DNA from: Bacteriovoracaceae bacterium
GTDB lineage: Bacteria; Bdellovibrionota; Bacteriovoracia; Bacteriovoracales; Bacteriovoracaceae
Direction: 5' to 3'
Assembly: GCA_017858255.1 (NCBI GenBank)
Contig: JAFMBV010000003.1
Location: forward strand, 1-64,000
DNA length: 64,000 nt
Shown here: positions 7,981 to 17,295 of the stretch, in pieces
Position numbering within the stretch: position 1 is the stretch's first letter
Layout of the letters: every line of letters starts with the position of its first letter
Notes under the pieces: generated by a model
The model's database searches: none
The model's input: the letters and a program-made list of their open reading frames with translations, nothing else
Told to the model about the DNA's origin: nothing
Translations under genes and position numbers: made by a program

Positions 7981-8310
7981 ATGCAAGCACAAGAAATTAA
8001 AGAATATAGAAATATGTTATTAGCTAAGCGAGAACACTTGATAGAGAGTTTAGGTAAAATCAATATTGAAAAAATTAGGGAAAATCCTATTTCTGCAGAT
8101 ATTGATGATCAATCTCAAGAGATTGAAAATGATCAAGTGATGGATGCTCTTGATTTACTAGACGTAAAAGAGTTAGAGAAAGTTGACCAAGCGCTTAGAA
8201 GAATGGAAAAAGGCTTATATGGGATCTGTTTAGATTGTGGTGCTCAGATTTCTAGTAGCCGCCTAAAGGCATTGCCTTTTGCTCAACAGTGTATCGATTG
8301 CGCCCATTAG
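7981..8310 (+). CDS. DksA/TraR-family C4 zinc-finger regulator
   Basis: A 109-residue protein with an N-terminal coiled-coil hairpin and a C-terminal C4 zinc finger (C83, C86, C104, C107). The segment LEKVDQALRRMEKGLYGIC is characteristic of the family. DksA-type proteins enter the RNA polymerase secondary channel and work with ppGpp. The coiled-coil tip contains two aspartates (DALDLLD, 55-61), comparable to the DxxDxA region of DksA. It is co-transcribed with hpf and followed by a terminator at 8323. Confidence 0.9.
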   Translation: MQAQEIKEYRNMLLAKREHLIESLGKINIEKIRENPISADIDDQSQEIENDQVMDALDLLDVKELEKVDQALRRMEKGLYGICLDCGAQISSSRLKALPFAQQCIDCAH

Positions 8311-8322
8311 TTCAAAATAAAT

Positions 8323-8349
8323 CCCCCTTCTTATTCCAAGGAAGGGGGT
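8323..8349 (+). terminator. Hairpin terminator after dksA-like gene
   Basis: CCCCCTTC and GAAGGGGG form an eight-bp GC-rich stem around a short loop, followed by TT and an AT-rich stretch. It sits between the dksA-like stop and the next gene. The weak T tract lowers confidence. Confidence 0.65.
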
Positions 8350-8389
8350 TATCAGATACAATATAAAAAACTTTATAAGGATGTTTGTT

Positions 8390-9559
8390 ATGGCCAAAAA
8401 AGGTCTGTTTTTTGTTGTATGTTTTTTTGTAGTTTCATTAACTAATATTAATGGAGAGTATAAAACGACCAAAGAGGCCATGAATGAAATATTCTCAACT
8501 TTTGTGTCACTGCTCCCTTATGCCTCAAATGAGATGCGCTTCAATGATCCGAATGCGGAAGCCTATATTAAAACTAAGCTTCTAAAGTTAAAAACCGCTT
8601 TTAAGAATGCAAAACATTTAAAGAAGATAAGTACACCAGGCTTTCAACCAAGTTTTGAAATCGTTACGAATCACTTAGAGCAAACTTATGAAAACTTTAG
8701 TACTCAAAATAAATCTTTTGCAAGAACTAGACTAAAGCAAACAGCAGAAATGTGTATATCTTGCCATACACAACTACCTAAAGGTGTATCGAGTACGTTT
8801 AGGCAATTTCACACTATAAAGAGGGATCAGTTTTATAATGATTATGAATATGCAGATTATTTATTTTTGATAAGGAACTATAGTTCAGCGATAGTTCAAT
8901 ATGAAAAAGAAATAAAGTCTCGTCTCGCTAAAAATAAAGCATTAAGGGCCATTCAGAACTCAAAGAACACTTATTATTTAGATTTTACTATTGAAAAATC
9001 TCTTAAAAGGATTTTAACGATATATACAAAAGTATTTTATAATCCCCAAAAGGCACTGACTTATTTAGAGAGATATCAGGGCAACACTGATCTACCTAAT
9101 AATCTAAAGAATACACTAACAAATTGGGTCGTAGATTTAAAACGCTGGAAGAAAGACAGCTTTGACGGATCTTTGAAAAATGAAAAGGAATTCGATAACT
9201 TTGTTAAGAAACATTTAGATGAAAGTGAAGTGGATGGTGATTCTTCTGATGTAGACTTTCTTGTTGCGGCCGGAGCTTTATACCGATATGTAAACAGAGC
9301 TCCAAAGTCAGAAAAGGTACCTGAAGTTCTATTTTGGTTAGGTAGAATTGATAATGAACTTGAACACAGCTATTTTTATTCTCTTTCAGAATTATATTTA
9401 AAAAATTGTATTAAAAATTACCCAAAATCCAAGTTTGCTAGAAAATGTTATCAACAGTATAAAGAGATTTTGGAAATAGGCTTTACTGGTACCTCAGGAA
9501 CTCATATCCCTAAAGATGAGTTAGAGGTTTTGAATAAGCTAAAGAGTTACTTGAAGTAG
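8390..9559 (+). CDS. Exported heme-c protein with helical repeats
   Basis: A signal peptide (residues 1-22) leads a helical domain with one CxxCH motif (CISCH, C122), matching small cytochrome-c'-like helical bundles in which heme lies near the end. The remaining 250 residues are helical and contain a tetratricopeptide-like segment near the C-terminus (YLKNCIKNYPKSKFARKCY). ATG 8390 is chosen because AAGG lies nine bases upstream, while the ATG at 8381 directly abuts it. The protein is probably periplasmic; role unknown. Confidence 0.75.
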   Translation: MAKKGLFFVVCFFVVSLTNINGEYKTTKEAMNEIFSTFVSLLPYASNEMRFNDPNAEAYIKTKLLKLKTAFKNAKHLKKISTPGFQPSFEIVTNHLEQTYENFSTQNKSFARTRLKQTAEMCISCHTQLPKGVSSTFRQFHTIKRDQFYNDYEYADYLFLIRNYSSAIVQYEKEIKSRLAKNKALRAIQNSKNTYYLDFTIEKSLKRILTIYTKVFYNPQKALTYLERYQGNTDLPNNLKNTLTNWVVDLKRWKKDSFDGSLKNEKEFDNFVKKHLDESEVDGDSSDVDFLVAAGALYRYVNRAPKSEKVPEVLFWLGRIDNELEHSYFYSLSELYLKNCIKNYPKSKFARKCYQQYKEILEIGFTGTSGTHIPKDELEVLNKLKSYLK

Positions 9560-9562
9560 GCC

Positions 9563-9694
9563 TTAAGCTACCGATAGTAACCAAATAGCACTAGTTAAGG
9601 GTAATACAACAATGACCGAAAAAAGAAGGAGATAGAAGAGCCAGCCTTCTAGATCTATTTTCTTTTTTGAATCAGTGACAATTTGCTTGTTCAT
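9563..9694 (-). CDS. 43-residue single-TM protein at the end of the cco operon
   Basis: This frame starts at ATG 9694 and encodes a basic N-terminus (MNKQIVTDSKKK), one strongly hydrophobic helix (about residues 18-41) and a TAA stop. It overlaps the 3' end of the TauE/SafE-like gene by 23 bases, consistent with translational coupling in the same operon. Small single-helix proteins are typical of cbb3 oxidase operons (CcoQ, CcoS), so it may be an assembly or stability subunit. It resembles neither of those in sequence, and no family is recognised. Confidence 0.55.
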   Translation of the reverse strand: MNKQIVTDSKKKIDLEGWLFYLLLFSVIVVLPLTSAIWLLSVA

Positions 9695-10367
9695 AGGCCA
9701 ACACCAAACGATAAGTTATAGTTAAAAGGCCGAGAGACAAAAGAGAAATACTCGTAAGTCTCGGCCAAAACTTCTTTATAGGTTCTAATACTTTAATAAT
9801 TAATTTAGGAGCAAGGGTAAGAGCTGGCAAAGTGCCAAGACTAAAACTGGCCATGCCTATCGCCCCATGAAGAGGACTTTGTAGCGCTGAGAAACTAATA
9901 ATGACGCCATAAAGAAGTCCACAAGGAAGTAGTGCCGATAAAAAGCCAATAGAAAAAGATCTAAAAGCACCTGGTCTTAGGTGATATGTCTTCGTCAGAT
10001 TTTTTGAAATCAATCGATTAAAAACAGTAGGAAATTTAAAAGTAGGTTTCTTATTTAATGAACTCTTAACACCTAGCCAGATAAATAATAAACCTAAAAA
10101 GATGGCTGGGATTGCCTTAAGATAGGGATCCTTAAATAATGCGGTTAAACTAGAGCCCATTAAGCCTGCAAATAGTCCAAGGAGGGAGTAGCTTATAAGT
10201 TTTCCAAAATGATAAGAAAAAAGTTGTGACCATTGAGAGGAAGAGTTTGCTGCAAAAGCTCCGCACATACCTATGCAGTGGAGACTTCCTAGAAATCCAG
10301 CAGTAAGTCCAATAGGAATGACTCCTGCAAGACTTGCTTGTGAAATTTCAACTAAGAGGTCCGACAA
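9672..10367 (-). CDS. Sulfite exporter TauE/SafE-type membrane protein of the cco cluster
   Basis: A polytopic protein with about six helices. It has the start GLTAGFLGSLHCIGMCG, including the conserved Cys/His/Met residues that suggest copper handling, and a later LLPCGLLYG. Members of this DsbD-like transmembrane family are regularly found in cbb3 oxidase clusters and are thought to serve copper delivery or cytochrome maturation. The start is set to TTG 10367 because AAGGAGG lies six bases upstream; a start at 10403 would lack a ribosome site and extend 56 bases into ccoG rather than 20. Confidence 0.82.
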   Translation of the reverse strand: MSDLLVEISQASLAGVIPIGLTAGFLGSLHCIGMCGAFAANSSSQWSQLFSYHFGKLISYSLLGLFAGLMGSSLTALFKDPYLKAIPAIFLGLLFIWLGVKSSLNKKPTFKFPTVFNRLISKNLTKTYHLRPGAFRSFSIGFLSALLPCGLLYGVIISFSALQSPLHGAIGMASFSLGTLPALTLAPKLIIKVLEPIKKFWPRLTSISLLSLGLLTITYRLVLAYEQANCH

Positions 10368-11760
10368 GCTTAACCTCCTTCTCAAGTAAAACACGATTAC
10401 CATCGTCTAAAAATTGAAGAATGATAATCCGGTTGCCATTTGTTAAATCCGACTGATCAAACTTAAAGTGCATAATAATTGACTTTGATTTTCCACCAAT
10501 CATTAATAATGGATTTTTGGGGGTCGCAAAAGTAATCTTATTTTGGAGTCCGCCTTTCTTTATTTTAAAGTGGATATTTAATTCATGTTTGTCTTTATAG
10601 TCGAGTCTAACTCTATAGAGGTTAATGACTTGATTGGTGCCATCGGTTAGTTGGACCTGTTGGTAAGGCGTTCTTGATCCTCTTATAAAAGTGGCCTTTA
10701 ATTTTCCAGAATCTGTAATACTATAAATGAGAATACCAAAAATTATAAATAGTGCAGTTAAGTAGATAAATGATCGAGGTTTAAGTTTCTTTGTTTCTTT
10801 GCCTTCTAGTCCAGCCTCAGTATCATAACGAATAAGACCAGGTTCTTTGTGAGTCTTTGCCATGATATCATCACAAGCATCAATACAATTGGTACATGCA
10901 ATACATTCGAGTTGAGTGCCTCTTCTAATATCAATTCCAGTAGGGCAAGCCTTTACACAATGATAGCAGTTGATACAGTCGCCTTCATCAGAACTTTCGA
11001 CTTGGCCTCTTCTCGGTTCTCCTCTTTTTGTGTCATAGGCTACTACTAGGCTGTGTTCATCCATCATGACCGACTGAAGGCGGCCATAAGGGCAGGCAAT
11101 GATACAAAATTGTTCCCTGAACCAGCCAAAATCGAGTAGAAAAATCACCGTAATGGAGATCATGATGATGAAAAGAGTCATGTGTTCTGTTGGGGGGGAA
11201 AGAGAAATCCAAAATAATTTTCGTGCCCCGACAAAATACCCGAGCAATGAATGAGTAATGTGAAGAGTGACTACAGTAAAGAGGAACCATTTAAGTAATT
11301 TCTTACCAAACTTCTTAAAACTCATTGGCGATTGGTCTAGCTTCTGTCGTTGGCGGGCCTTCCCTTCGACAAGCTTTTCTATTTGACGATAGATGGTATC
11401 AATAAAAACCGTCTGTGGACAGGCCCAACCACACCAGACTCTTCCCCATATGCTTGTGATAAATCCCATGGCGAAAACAAAGCCAAGGAGTAATAGCAAA
11501 ACTAATGGAGCATCGTGGGCGTAAAAGGTCATGCCAAAGAAAGTGAATTCTCTATGGGGAATATCTAAAAGAATAATTTGTTTTCCCTTGAAATGTATCC
11601 AGGGTATGACAAGGTAGACACCGATTAAAAACCAATTGAAGATTGTTCTTCGGTTTCTCCATGGACCCGAGACGTCCTCTGGATGAATATAAACCCTTTG
11701 GCCATACTCATCAGTGGTTCCCAATCTTTCTTCATGGAGTTCAAAGCGGTTATTTGTCAT
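10348..11760 (-). CDS. ccoG: Cbb3 oxidase accessory iron-sulfur protein CcoG
   Basis: CcoG (RdxA/FixG) is a membrane ferredoxin-like protein that reduces copper for cbb3 oxidase assembly. It has several transmembrane helices, CxxxCP motifs in VWCGWACPQ and CIIACPYGR, and a two-cluster ferredoxin domain (CINCYHCVKACP, then CIACTNCIDAC). The C-terminal third is a periplasmic immunoglobulin-like domain after a last helix near residue 335. The length (470) is normal. It follows ccoP by eight bases and overlaps the TauE-like gene. Confidence 0.95.
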   Translation of the reverse strand: MTNNRFELHEERLGTTDEYGQRVYIHPEDVSGPWRNRRTIFNWFLIGVYLVIPWIHFKGKQIILLDIPHREFTFFGMTFYAHDAPLVLLLLLGFVFAMGFITSIWGRVWCGWACPQTVFIDTIYRQIEKLVEGKARQRQKLDQSPMSFKKFGKKLLKWFLFTVVTLHITHSLLGYFVGARKLFWISLSPPTEHMTLFIIMISITVIFLLDFGWFREQFCIIACPYGRLQSVMMDEHSLVVAYDTKRGEPRRGQVESSDEGDCINCYHCVKACPTGIDIRRGTQLECIACTNCIDACDDIMAKTHKEPGLIRYDTEAGLEGKETKKLKPRSFIYLTALFIIFGILIYSITDSGKLKATFIRGSRTPYQQVQLTDGTNQVINLYRVRLDYKDKHELNIHFKIKKGGLQNKITFATPKNPLLMIGGKSKSIIMHFKFDQSDLTNGNRIIILQFLDDGNRVLLEKEVKLVGPLS

Positions 11761-11768
11761 TTATTCCT

Positions 11769-12380
11769 TTATTCTGAAAGCTTTTTTCCCTGAGGCTCTT
11801 TTCCAGGTAAATTCTTATTTTGGACGCTTAAAACAAACTGAACAGCTGCGTAGAGTTCTTCTTTTGAAAGCATATCTTCCCATGCAGGCATTCCATTATC
11901 TTCATTACCTTTAAGGATGAAACCATATAAAACATCTGGACTGACCTTATTTACATTAAGCCAGAATTCATCGGTAAGATTTGGGCCAATGTCTCCTTTA
12001 CCGCCCTCTTCGTGGCAGGAAAGGCAATTTTCTTCGTAAACGACAGCTGCCATTTGCATTGAGTTTTCTCCGCCCTGCCAGCTCTTAAAGTCTGCCATAT
12101 CAAAGTTCCCCGTGAGTTTTCTTTGAGCGGTGATCACTTTTTCGATGGCCGCCATTTCGATCTTGAAATCTTCCTTGAGGCTTGGAGCTCCTGCAAAGTT
12201 GTAGAAGTAAATATAGAAAATTCCGAAAGTGACACCACCAATAAAAGTCCAAACCCACCAGGCAGGGAGGGGATAGTCGAATTCTTCAATTCCATCATAG
12301 TTGTGTTCGAGAAGAAGGTTCTCTTCACTCTTATTTAGAATGATATTATTTGCTTTTGATTTTTTAATATCCTCGTTCAT
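11769..12380 (-). CDS. ccoP: Cbb3 oxidase subunit III, single-heme CcoP
   Basis: The N-terminus has the CcoP signature PLPAWWVW before one transmembrane helix (residues 38-60), then one cytochrome c domain with CLSCH (C119) and axial Met in NGMPAW. Canonical CcoP has two heme-c domains; this protein (203 residues) has only one, so the electron entry path is shortened. Its ATG overlaps the ccoQ stop (ATGA), indicating coupled translation. Confidence 0.93.
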   Translation of the reverse strand: MNEDIKKSKANNIILNKSEENLLLEHNYDGIEEFDYPLPAWWVWTFIGGVTFGIFYIYFYNFAGAPSLKEDFKIEMAAIEKVITAQRKLTGNFDMADFKSWQGGENSMQMAAVVYEENCLSCHEEGGKGDIGPNLTDEFWLNVNKVSPDVLYGFILKGNEDNGMPAWEDMLSKEELYAAVQFVLSVQNKNLPGKEPQGKKLSE

Positions 12381-12568
12381 TTCTTATCTCCTAATTTGGG
12401 CTCACCTTCGTCTTCATTGAAGGGTATATTCCCCGCACTATCATAGTAACTCTTACTTCCTTTTCTAAATGTCCAAAAAAGAACAAATATAAAAAAGGCG
12501 AAGAAAATGACAAAAGCCAAAACAGTTAAATCTGTCCACGCAAAATTACTTAGTACTTGTGACTTCAT
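12377..12568 (-). CDS. ccoQ: Cbb3 oxidase small subunit CcoQ/FixQ-like
   Basis: A 63-residue single-helix protein (helix about residues 13-33) ending in a charged tail with FNEDEGE. Its position between ccoNO and ccoP, and its size, fit CcoQ, which stabilises the cbb3 complex. ATG 12568 is chosen because GAGGAG lies 7 bases upstream; it overlaps the ccoNO 3' end by 23 bases. Sequence conservation of CcoQ is low, so the call relies mainly on context. Confidence 0.8.
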   Translation of the reverse strand: MKSQVLSNFAWTDLTVLAFVIFFAFFIFVLFWTFRKGSKSYYDSAGNIPFNEDEGEPKLGDKK

Positions 12569-14708
12569 CTTTCTTCTCCTCTGCCATATCAACACCTAAT
12601 CTTTGAAGATAAGCTATTAATGCAATGATCTCTTTGTTGACCATTTTTTCAGGAACTCCATCAGCAATGAGTTCGTCTATAATTAGTTTGGCCTGAGCTT
12701 TTGCCATAGCAGGAGCTTGTTTTAATTCTTCTTCAGAGTAAGGGGCTCCTAAAGCAGCTAAGACACTTAGTTTTTTAGTAAGAACTTCAAACTTTACTTT
12801 ATTCTTATACAGCCACGGATAGTTTGGCATGATTGATAGGGGGGTGATTTCACGAGGATTGAGCATATGACGATAATGCCAAATATTCCCGTACTTCTTC
12901 CCAATGCGATGAAGATCAGGACCAATTCTTCTAGAACCCCATTGAAATGGTCTGTCATAAACATATTCGGCGGCTTCACTAACTCGACCGTAGCGTAACT
13001 TGTCTTCAATCAAAGGTCTTACAAGTTGGCTGTGGCATGTATAGCAACCTTCTCGCACGTAAACATCTCTTCCCGCCACTTCAAGTGCAGAATAGGGTTT
13101 TACTCTAGCATCCATTACTATGAATTGATTTGAAACAAGTGAAGGAACCAACTCAATAACTGATCCTACTAAAATTGCCAAAAAGGCCAAGACAGAAAAA
13201 AGAAGGGGGAGTCCCTCAAGTTTTCTATGTCGACCCCCATGAGTATCTAAAGGTACTGCACTTAAAGGAAGTGCCTTAAATTTTTCTTCCACCTGATCTT
13301 TTGGTGCATTTTTTATAGTTTTGTAAACGTTATAGATGAGAATAAGGAACCCAATGAGAACAAGTGTCCCACCAAATGCTCTTAACCAATACATGGGAAT
13401 AATCTTATCCACAGTTTCTACGAAGTCTTTGTATACAAGTTTACCAGTGTCATCGATTGCTCTCCACATTAGTCCTTGGGTAATACCAGCGGCCCACATA
13501 GACACGATATAAAAGAGAAGGCCTATTGTAGATGACCAAAACTGGATGTTTGCAAGGCGTTCGCTATAAAGCTTTGTATTCCAAAGTTTAGGCACCATAA
13601 AATAGATCATGCCTGACGTGAGCATGTAGTTCCAACCAATTGTTCCAGAATGAACGTGTCCCACAATCCAGTCTGTAAAGTGAGCAAGGGAATTTACAGA
13701 CTTTATTGAAAGAAGTGGGCCTTCAAAAGTGGACATCCCATAAAAGGTGACTGCTGTGGCCATAAACTTGAGGATTGGCTCTCTTCTAACGCGATCCCAA
13801 GCACCTCTTAATGTTAAAAGTCCGTTGATCATACCTCCCCAAGAAGGTGCCCAAAGAGCAATGGAAAAACCAACTCCTAAAGTTTGAACCCATTCCGGAA
13901 GAGTTGAATATAGTAAATGGTGAGGACCGGCCCAAATATAAACAAAGATCAGCGACCAAAAGTGAATAATAGAAAGTCTGTAACTATAAACAGGTCTGTT
14001 TATGGCTTTTGGGATGAAGTAATACATTAGACCTAAAAAAGGTGTTGTAAGAAAAAAGGCGACTGCATTGTGACCGTACCACCACTGAACAAGAGCATCC
14101 TGAACACCGGCAAAAACGGAATAGGATTTCATAAAACTAACTGGAATCGCTAAGTTGTTTACAACATAAAGAACGGCAACAGTAATAATCGTAGCAATAT
14201 AAAACCAAATCGCTACATATATGTGGCGCTCTCTTCTTTTCTGTATAGTCAGAAAAAAGTTAATACCAAAGGTGACCCAAATGGCAGCGACTAATATATC
14301 GAGAGGCCACTCTAGTTCTGCATATTCCTTTGCAGATGAAATCCCTAGAGGAAGAGTAATGGCAGCACCTACTATAATAAGTTGCCAGCCCCAGAAATGT
14401 ATTCTTCCCAAAAGGTCACTCGCTAATCTTGTTTTGAGAAGCCTTTGTGTTGAGTAATAAACGCCGGCAAAAATAGCATTACCTATAAAGGCGAAAATCG
14501 CCGCATTGGTATGTAGCGGCCTTAGTCGACCAAAGGTAAACCAGGGCAGGTCGAGGTTTAGTTTATAGCTTGCCAGTTCAAAAGCTATCCATACACCTAA
14601 GAAGAGTGCTACCGCCCCCCAGATTAATGTGGCGATAACAAACATCTTCGTGAGTTTGTCATCGTAGGAAAAAGTCTCAAAATCTTGAGAATTAGTCTCT
14701 GTCGTCAT
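12546..14708 (-). CDS. ccoNO: Fused cbb3 oxidase subunits I and II (CcoN-CcoO)
   Basis: One 720-residue polypeptide holds the catalytic subunit CcoN (about residues 1-480) and the monoheme cytochrome CcoO (about 500-715). CcoN ligand regions are visible: RPLHTNAAIF, WYGHNAVAFF, AGPHHLLYS and GHVHSGTIGWN. CcoO has CYTCH (C555-H559), RIGPDLHRIGKKYG and the Met-containing IMPNYPW. The two subunits are normally separate genes; the fusion is known in Bdellovibrio-type bacteria as I recall. The enzyme is the high-affinity terminal oxidase that pumps protons at low oxygen. Confidence 0.97.
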   Translation of the reverse strand: MTTETNSQDFETFSYDDKLTKMFVIATLIWGAVALFLGVWIAFELASYKLNLDLPWFTFGRLRPLHTNAAIFAFIGNAIFAGVYYSTQRLLKTRLASDLLGRIHFWGWQLIIVGAAITLPLGISSAKEYAELEWPLDILVAAIWVTFGINFFLTIQKRRERHIYVAIWFYIATIITVAVLYVVNNLAIPVSFMKSYSVFAGVQDALVQWWYGHNAVAFFLTTPFLGLMYYFIPKAINRPVYSYRLSIIHFWSLIFVYIWAGPHHLLYSTLPEWVQTLGVGFSIALWAPSWGGMINGLLTLRGAWDRVRREPILKFMATAVTFYGMSTFEGPLLSIKSVNSLAHFTDWIVGHVHSGTIGWNYMLTSGMIYFMVPKLWNTKLYSERLANIQFWSSTIGLLFYIVSMWAAGITQGLMWRAIDDTGKLVYKDFVETVDKIIPMYWLRAFGGTLVLIGFLILIYNVYKTIKNAPKDQVEEKFKALPLSAVPLDTHGGRHRKLEGLPLLFSVLAFLAILVGSVIELVPSLVSNQFIVMDARVKPYSALEVAGRDVYVREGCYTCHSQLVRPLIEDKLRYGRVSEAAEYVYDRPFQWGSRRIGPDLHRIGKKYGNIWHYRHMLNPREITPLSIMPNYPWLYKNKVKFEVLTKKLSVLAALGAPYSEEELKQAPAMAKAQAKLIIDELIADGVPEKMVNKEIIALIAYLQRLGVDMAEEKKDEVTSTK

Positions 14709-14740
14709 AAGTCATTCCTCTCATTATATGTTGTGATGTG

Positions 14741-14908
14741 TTATTCTTTTAAATCAACTTCGTCTTCTAAAAGCATTCTTTTACTGGGTGTATCGAGGTC
14801 ATCATATTGACCACTCTTCGTTGCCCAAATAAATAAGAAAACAAAAAAAGACCCTAAAAAAAGTGCCATTGGAATAAGGATATTAAGAATTTCCAAGCGT
14901 GACTCCAT
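14741..14908 (-). CDS. ccoS: Cbb3 oxidase maturation protein CcoS
   Basis: A 55-residue single-helix protein too short for most gene finders. After the membrane helix (about residues 8-28) comes the family signature WATKSGQYDDLDTP, followed by an acidic tail with MLLEDE. CcoS is needed for cofactor insertion into CcoN. The ATG overlaps the ccoI 3' end by 26 bases and the stop is 32 bases before ccoNO, so all three are in one transcript. Confidence 0.93.
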   Translation of the reverse strand: MESRLEILNILIPMALFLGSFFVFLFIWATKSGQYDDLDTPSKRMLLEDEVDLKE

Positions 14909-17285
14909 TTCTCGTGTGATAGAGGGTAATCCCTAAAATAGTTAGGCTGCTTATTGGCATAATTATTGCGGCTTCAAGTGGTCCAATAAAACCAGTTATG
15001 GCCAATGATGCTCCGATTATATTGTAAATAAGAGAAAATCCTAGGTTAATGCGAATGACTTTCATCGCTCTCTTAGAGAGAACAATGGAATAGTTTATAA
15101 GTTCCAATTTGTCTTCTCCTAAAAAGATATCAGATGTTCGAAGACACATCTCAACCGAACCATGGGTGGCTATACTTACATCCGCTTTCTTAAACGCGAG
15201 AGAATCATTGGCCCCATCACCAACAAAAAGAGAGTTTTGGTACTTTTCTATAATGAGTGATTTTTTTTCAGGAGGGACTTCACTATGAATGTTTTCTGGC
15301 TCAAATAAAAGCCCTTTGCCAACTTTTTGAACAACGGAGTCTTTATCTCCTGAAACAAGAAATGTTTTAAAATGCTGGCCCCTGAGTTTTTCAAGAGTAA
15401 TATGTGAGTCATTCCTAATATCATCACTTAATTTGAGACTAAGGGCCTTTTCGCCATTTTTATAAAGGTTGGCATTTACGTACCCTTTTCCAGTATCTGT
15501 AGTAGAGACTTCATAGTATTGATCTTCTACGAAGCCTTTAACACCTTTGCCCAGTACTTCTTCAAAGTTTATTAATTGAAGATTTTTTAAATGATTATTG
15601 TGAGTGCTGCACCATTTTACAATTGACAGTGCTACGGGATGATTTGACTTGGATTCGAGTGAGAAAAGTATATTTAACAAAATTATTTGTTGGTCACTTC
15701 TTGAAGTGAAATATTCAAACTCTGTAACCTGATAGTTTCCTGTAGTAAGAGTGCCTGTTTTATCAAAAAAGATATTCTTGATGTTGCTTAAGCGCTCGAT
15801 AGCATCTTCTGATTTAATGATAAGACCATTTCTTTGAGCTAAGGCCATGATACGACTAAAGGTGAGGGGGGTTGCGAGTCCAAGCGCGCAGGGACATGTA
15901 ACAATAACTAAGGCCAAAGTGTGTTCAAGGGAATTTACAAGGTCAGTCTTAAATAAATAGTAACAAAAAACAATGGTTGCTAAGAGAAGAACAAGCGATA
16001 CAAAGTACTTACTAACCTTATCGGTAATAAAATTATATTGAGATCTCTCGCTCTTTTCATTTTGAATTTTTAAAAGCAATTGTCCGATTCTTGTCTGTTG
16101 ATTAGTTTTATTTACCAGAATCTCTACGGTATCCCCTAGGTTTAGGGTACCCATATAAACTTGGCTTTTAAGCCCATGGAATATCGATTGACTCTCGCCC
16201 GTTAGAGTACTGAGATTAATCCTGGTTGTGCCCTTAATTATTTCACCATCACAGGGAATAATCTCATTAGCTCCAACTCTTACAATATCCTCTGGGTTTA
16301 ATTGGTCAGGCAAAACTTCTTCAAAATTCTCTGTATTAAAAATTTTTCTGTAAGTGGATTCCCTTTGAAAAATACTTAAAAGGTCATTCTTATTAAGACT
16401 TTTTTGTTGTGCCTTTTTTAAAATATAACGGCTTAGAAGTATCAAAAAGGTTAGGGTAGCTATTGAATCAAAGTAGAACTCTTCTTTTTGTAGGACAACA
16501 AAAACGCTACTAACTATGAAACCAAAGATAATGGAAAGACTTAGTGGAACATCAATATTTACTTTCTTATTTTTGATGGCGCCTATGGCCGATTTATAAA
16601 ATGGAATAGCACTGTAAAAAACAACAGGTATGGCCAAGAGAAGAGATAAATACCCAAATCCAACTTGGAAAAGCCCTTTGGCTCCTGCATACACACTGCC
16701 AGTATAGAGCATGATGTTCATCATAGAGAAAGCAGCGATTCCAATTTTTAGTAAAAGGGAGCGCTCTTCTTTTTGTTGGTTTTCTTTCAATTCGGTTTGA
16801 TTTGAAATGGGGTAGGGGTCATATCCTAGACTGTTTAAGCATTTTGCAGCAGCAGAGAATGAGTTTTCGCCTTTTCTAAGAGTTATTGTGACTAAGCTTT
16901 TCCCCATGTCTAGGCGGGAGTGCATGACATTTTCAACGAGCTCAGGAAGTTTCTCAATAAGCCACAGGCATGCCAAGCAATGAACTCCTTGTAAGTAAAA
17001 AGACATACTAAGGAAGCCTTCAATGTCATGTGTATACTTTTCAATAAACTTTAAATTGTCTAAATATTTAAATTCTTTATTCTTTAAGTTTTTAACAGAT
17101 CTTGTGTAATCGTCCGTCTTCTCTTGTATATTATAGAATTGTTGAAGATTGCTTTGTTGTAGTATTTGGTAAACGCTCATACAGCCTTGGCAACAAAAGC
17201 TGTGTCCCCCTTCGTCTTCAAAAGGCGTCACAACCTTATCCCCACAGTGCGAACATTGAACCTGCGCTTCGATTGTTATTTTCAT
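14883..17285 (-). CDS. ccoI: Cbb3-associated copper P-type ATPase CcoI
   Basis: A P1B-type ATPase that exports copper across the inner membrane for cbb3 assembly. An N-terminal zinc-ribbon-like Cys cluster (CSHCG ... CCQGC) is typical of CcoI/FixI. It is followed by a heavy-metal domain with HCLACLW, membrane helices, the actuator TGES, the ion-binding CPC (C464-C466), the phosphorylated Asp508 in DKTGTLT and the hinge GDGANDS. The length (800) is normal. The start is 10 bases after the usp stop, so copper supply is transcribed before the oxidase subunits. Confidence 0.95.
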   Translation of the reverse strand: MKITIEAQVQCSHCGDKVVTPFEDEGGHSFCCQGCMSVYQILQQSNLQQFYNIQEKTDDYTRSVKNLKNKEFKYLDNLKFIEKYTHDIEGFLSMSFYLQGVHCLACLWLIEKLPELVENVMHSRLDMGKSLVTITLRKGENSFSAAAKCLNSLGYDPYPISNQTELKENQQKEERSLLLKIGIAAFSMMNIMLYTGSVYAGAKGLFQVGFGYLSLLLAIPVVFYSAIPFYKSAIGAIKNKKVNIDVPLSLSIIFGFIVSSVFVVLQKEEFYFDSIATLTFLILLSRYILKKAQQKSLNKNDLLSIFQRESTYRKIFNTENFEEVLPDQLNPEDIVRVGANEIIPCDGEIIKGTTRINLSTLTGESQSIFHGLKSQVYMGTLNLGDTVEILVNKTNQQTRIGQLLLKIQNEKSERSQYNFITDKVSKYFVSLVLLLATIVFCYYLFKTDLVNSLEHTLALVIVTCPCALGLATPLTFSRIMALAQRNGLIIKSEDAIERLSNIKNIFFDKTGTLTTGNYQVTEFEYFTSRSDQQIILLNILFSLESKSNHPVALSIVKWCSTHNNHLKNLQLINFEEVLGKGVKGFVEDQYYEVSTTDTGKGYVNANLYKNGEKALSLKLSDDIRNDSHITLEKLRGQHFKTFLVSGDKDSVVQKVGKGLLFEPENIHSEVPPEKKSLIIEKYQNSLFVGDGANDSLAFKKADVSIATHGSVEMCLRTSDIFLGEDKLELINYSIVLSKRAMKVIRINLGFSLIYNIIGASLAITGFIGPLEAAIIMPISSLTILGITLYHTRNGVTLGNS

Positions 17286-17295
17286 TCTTACCTGG

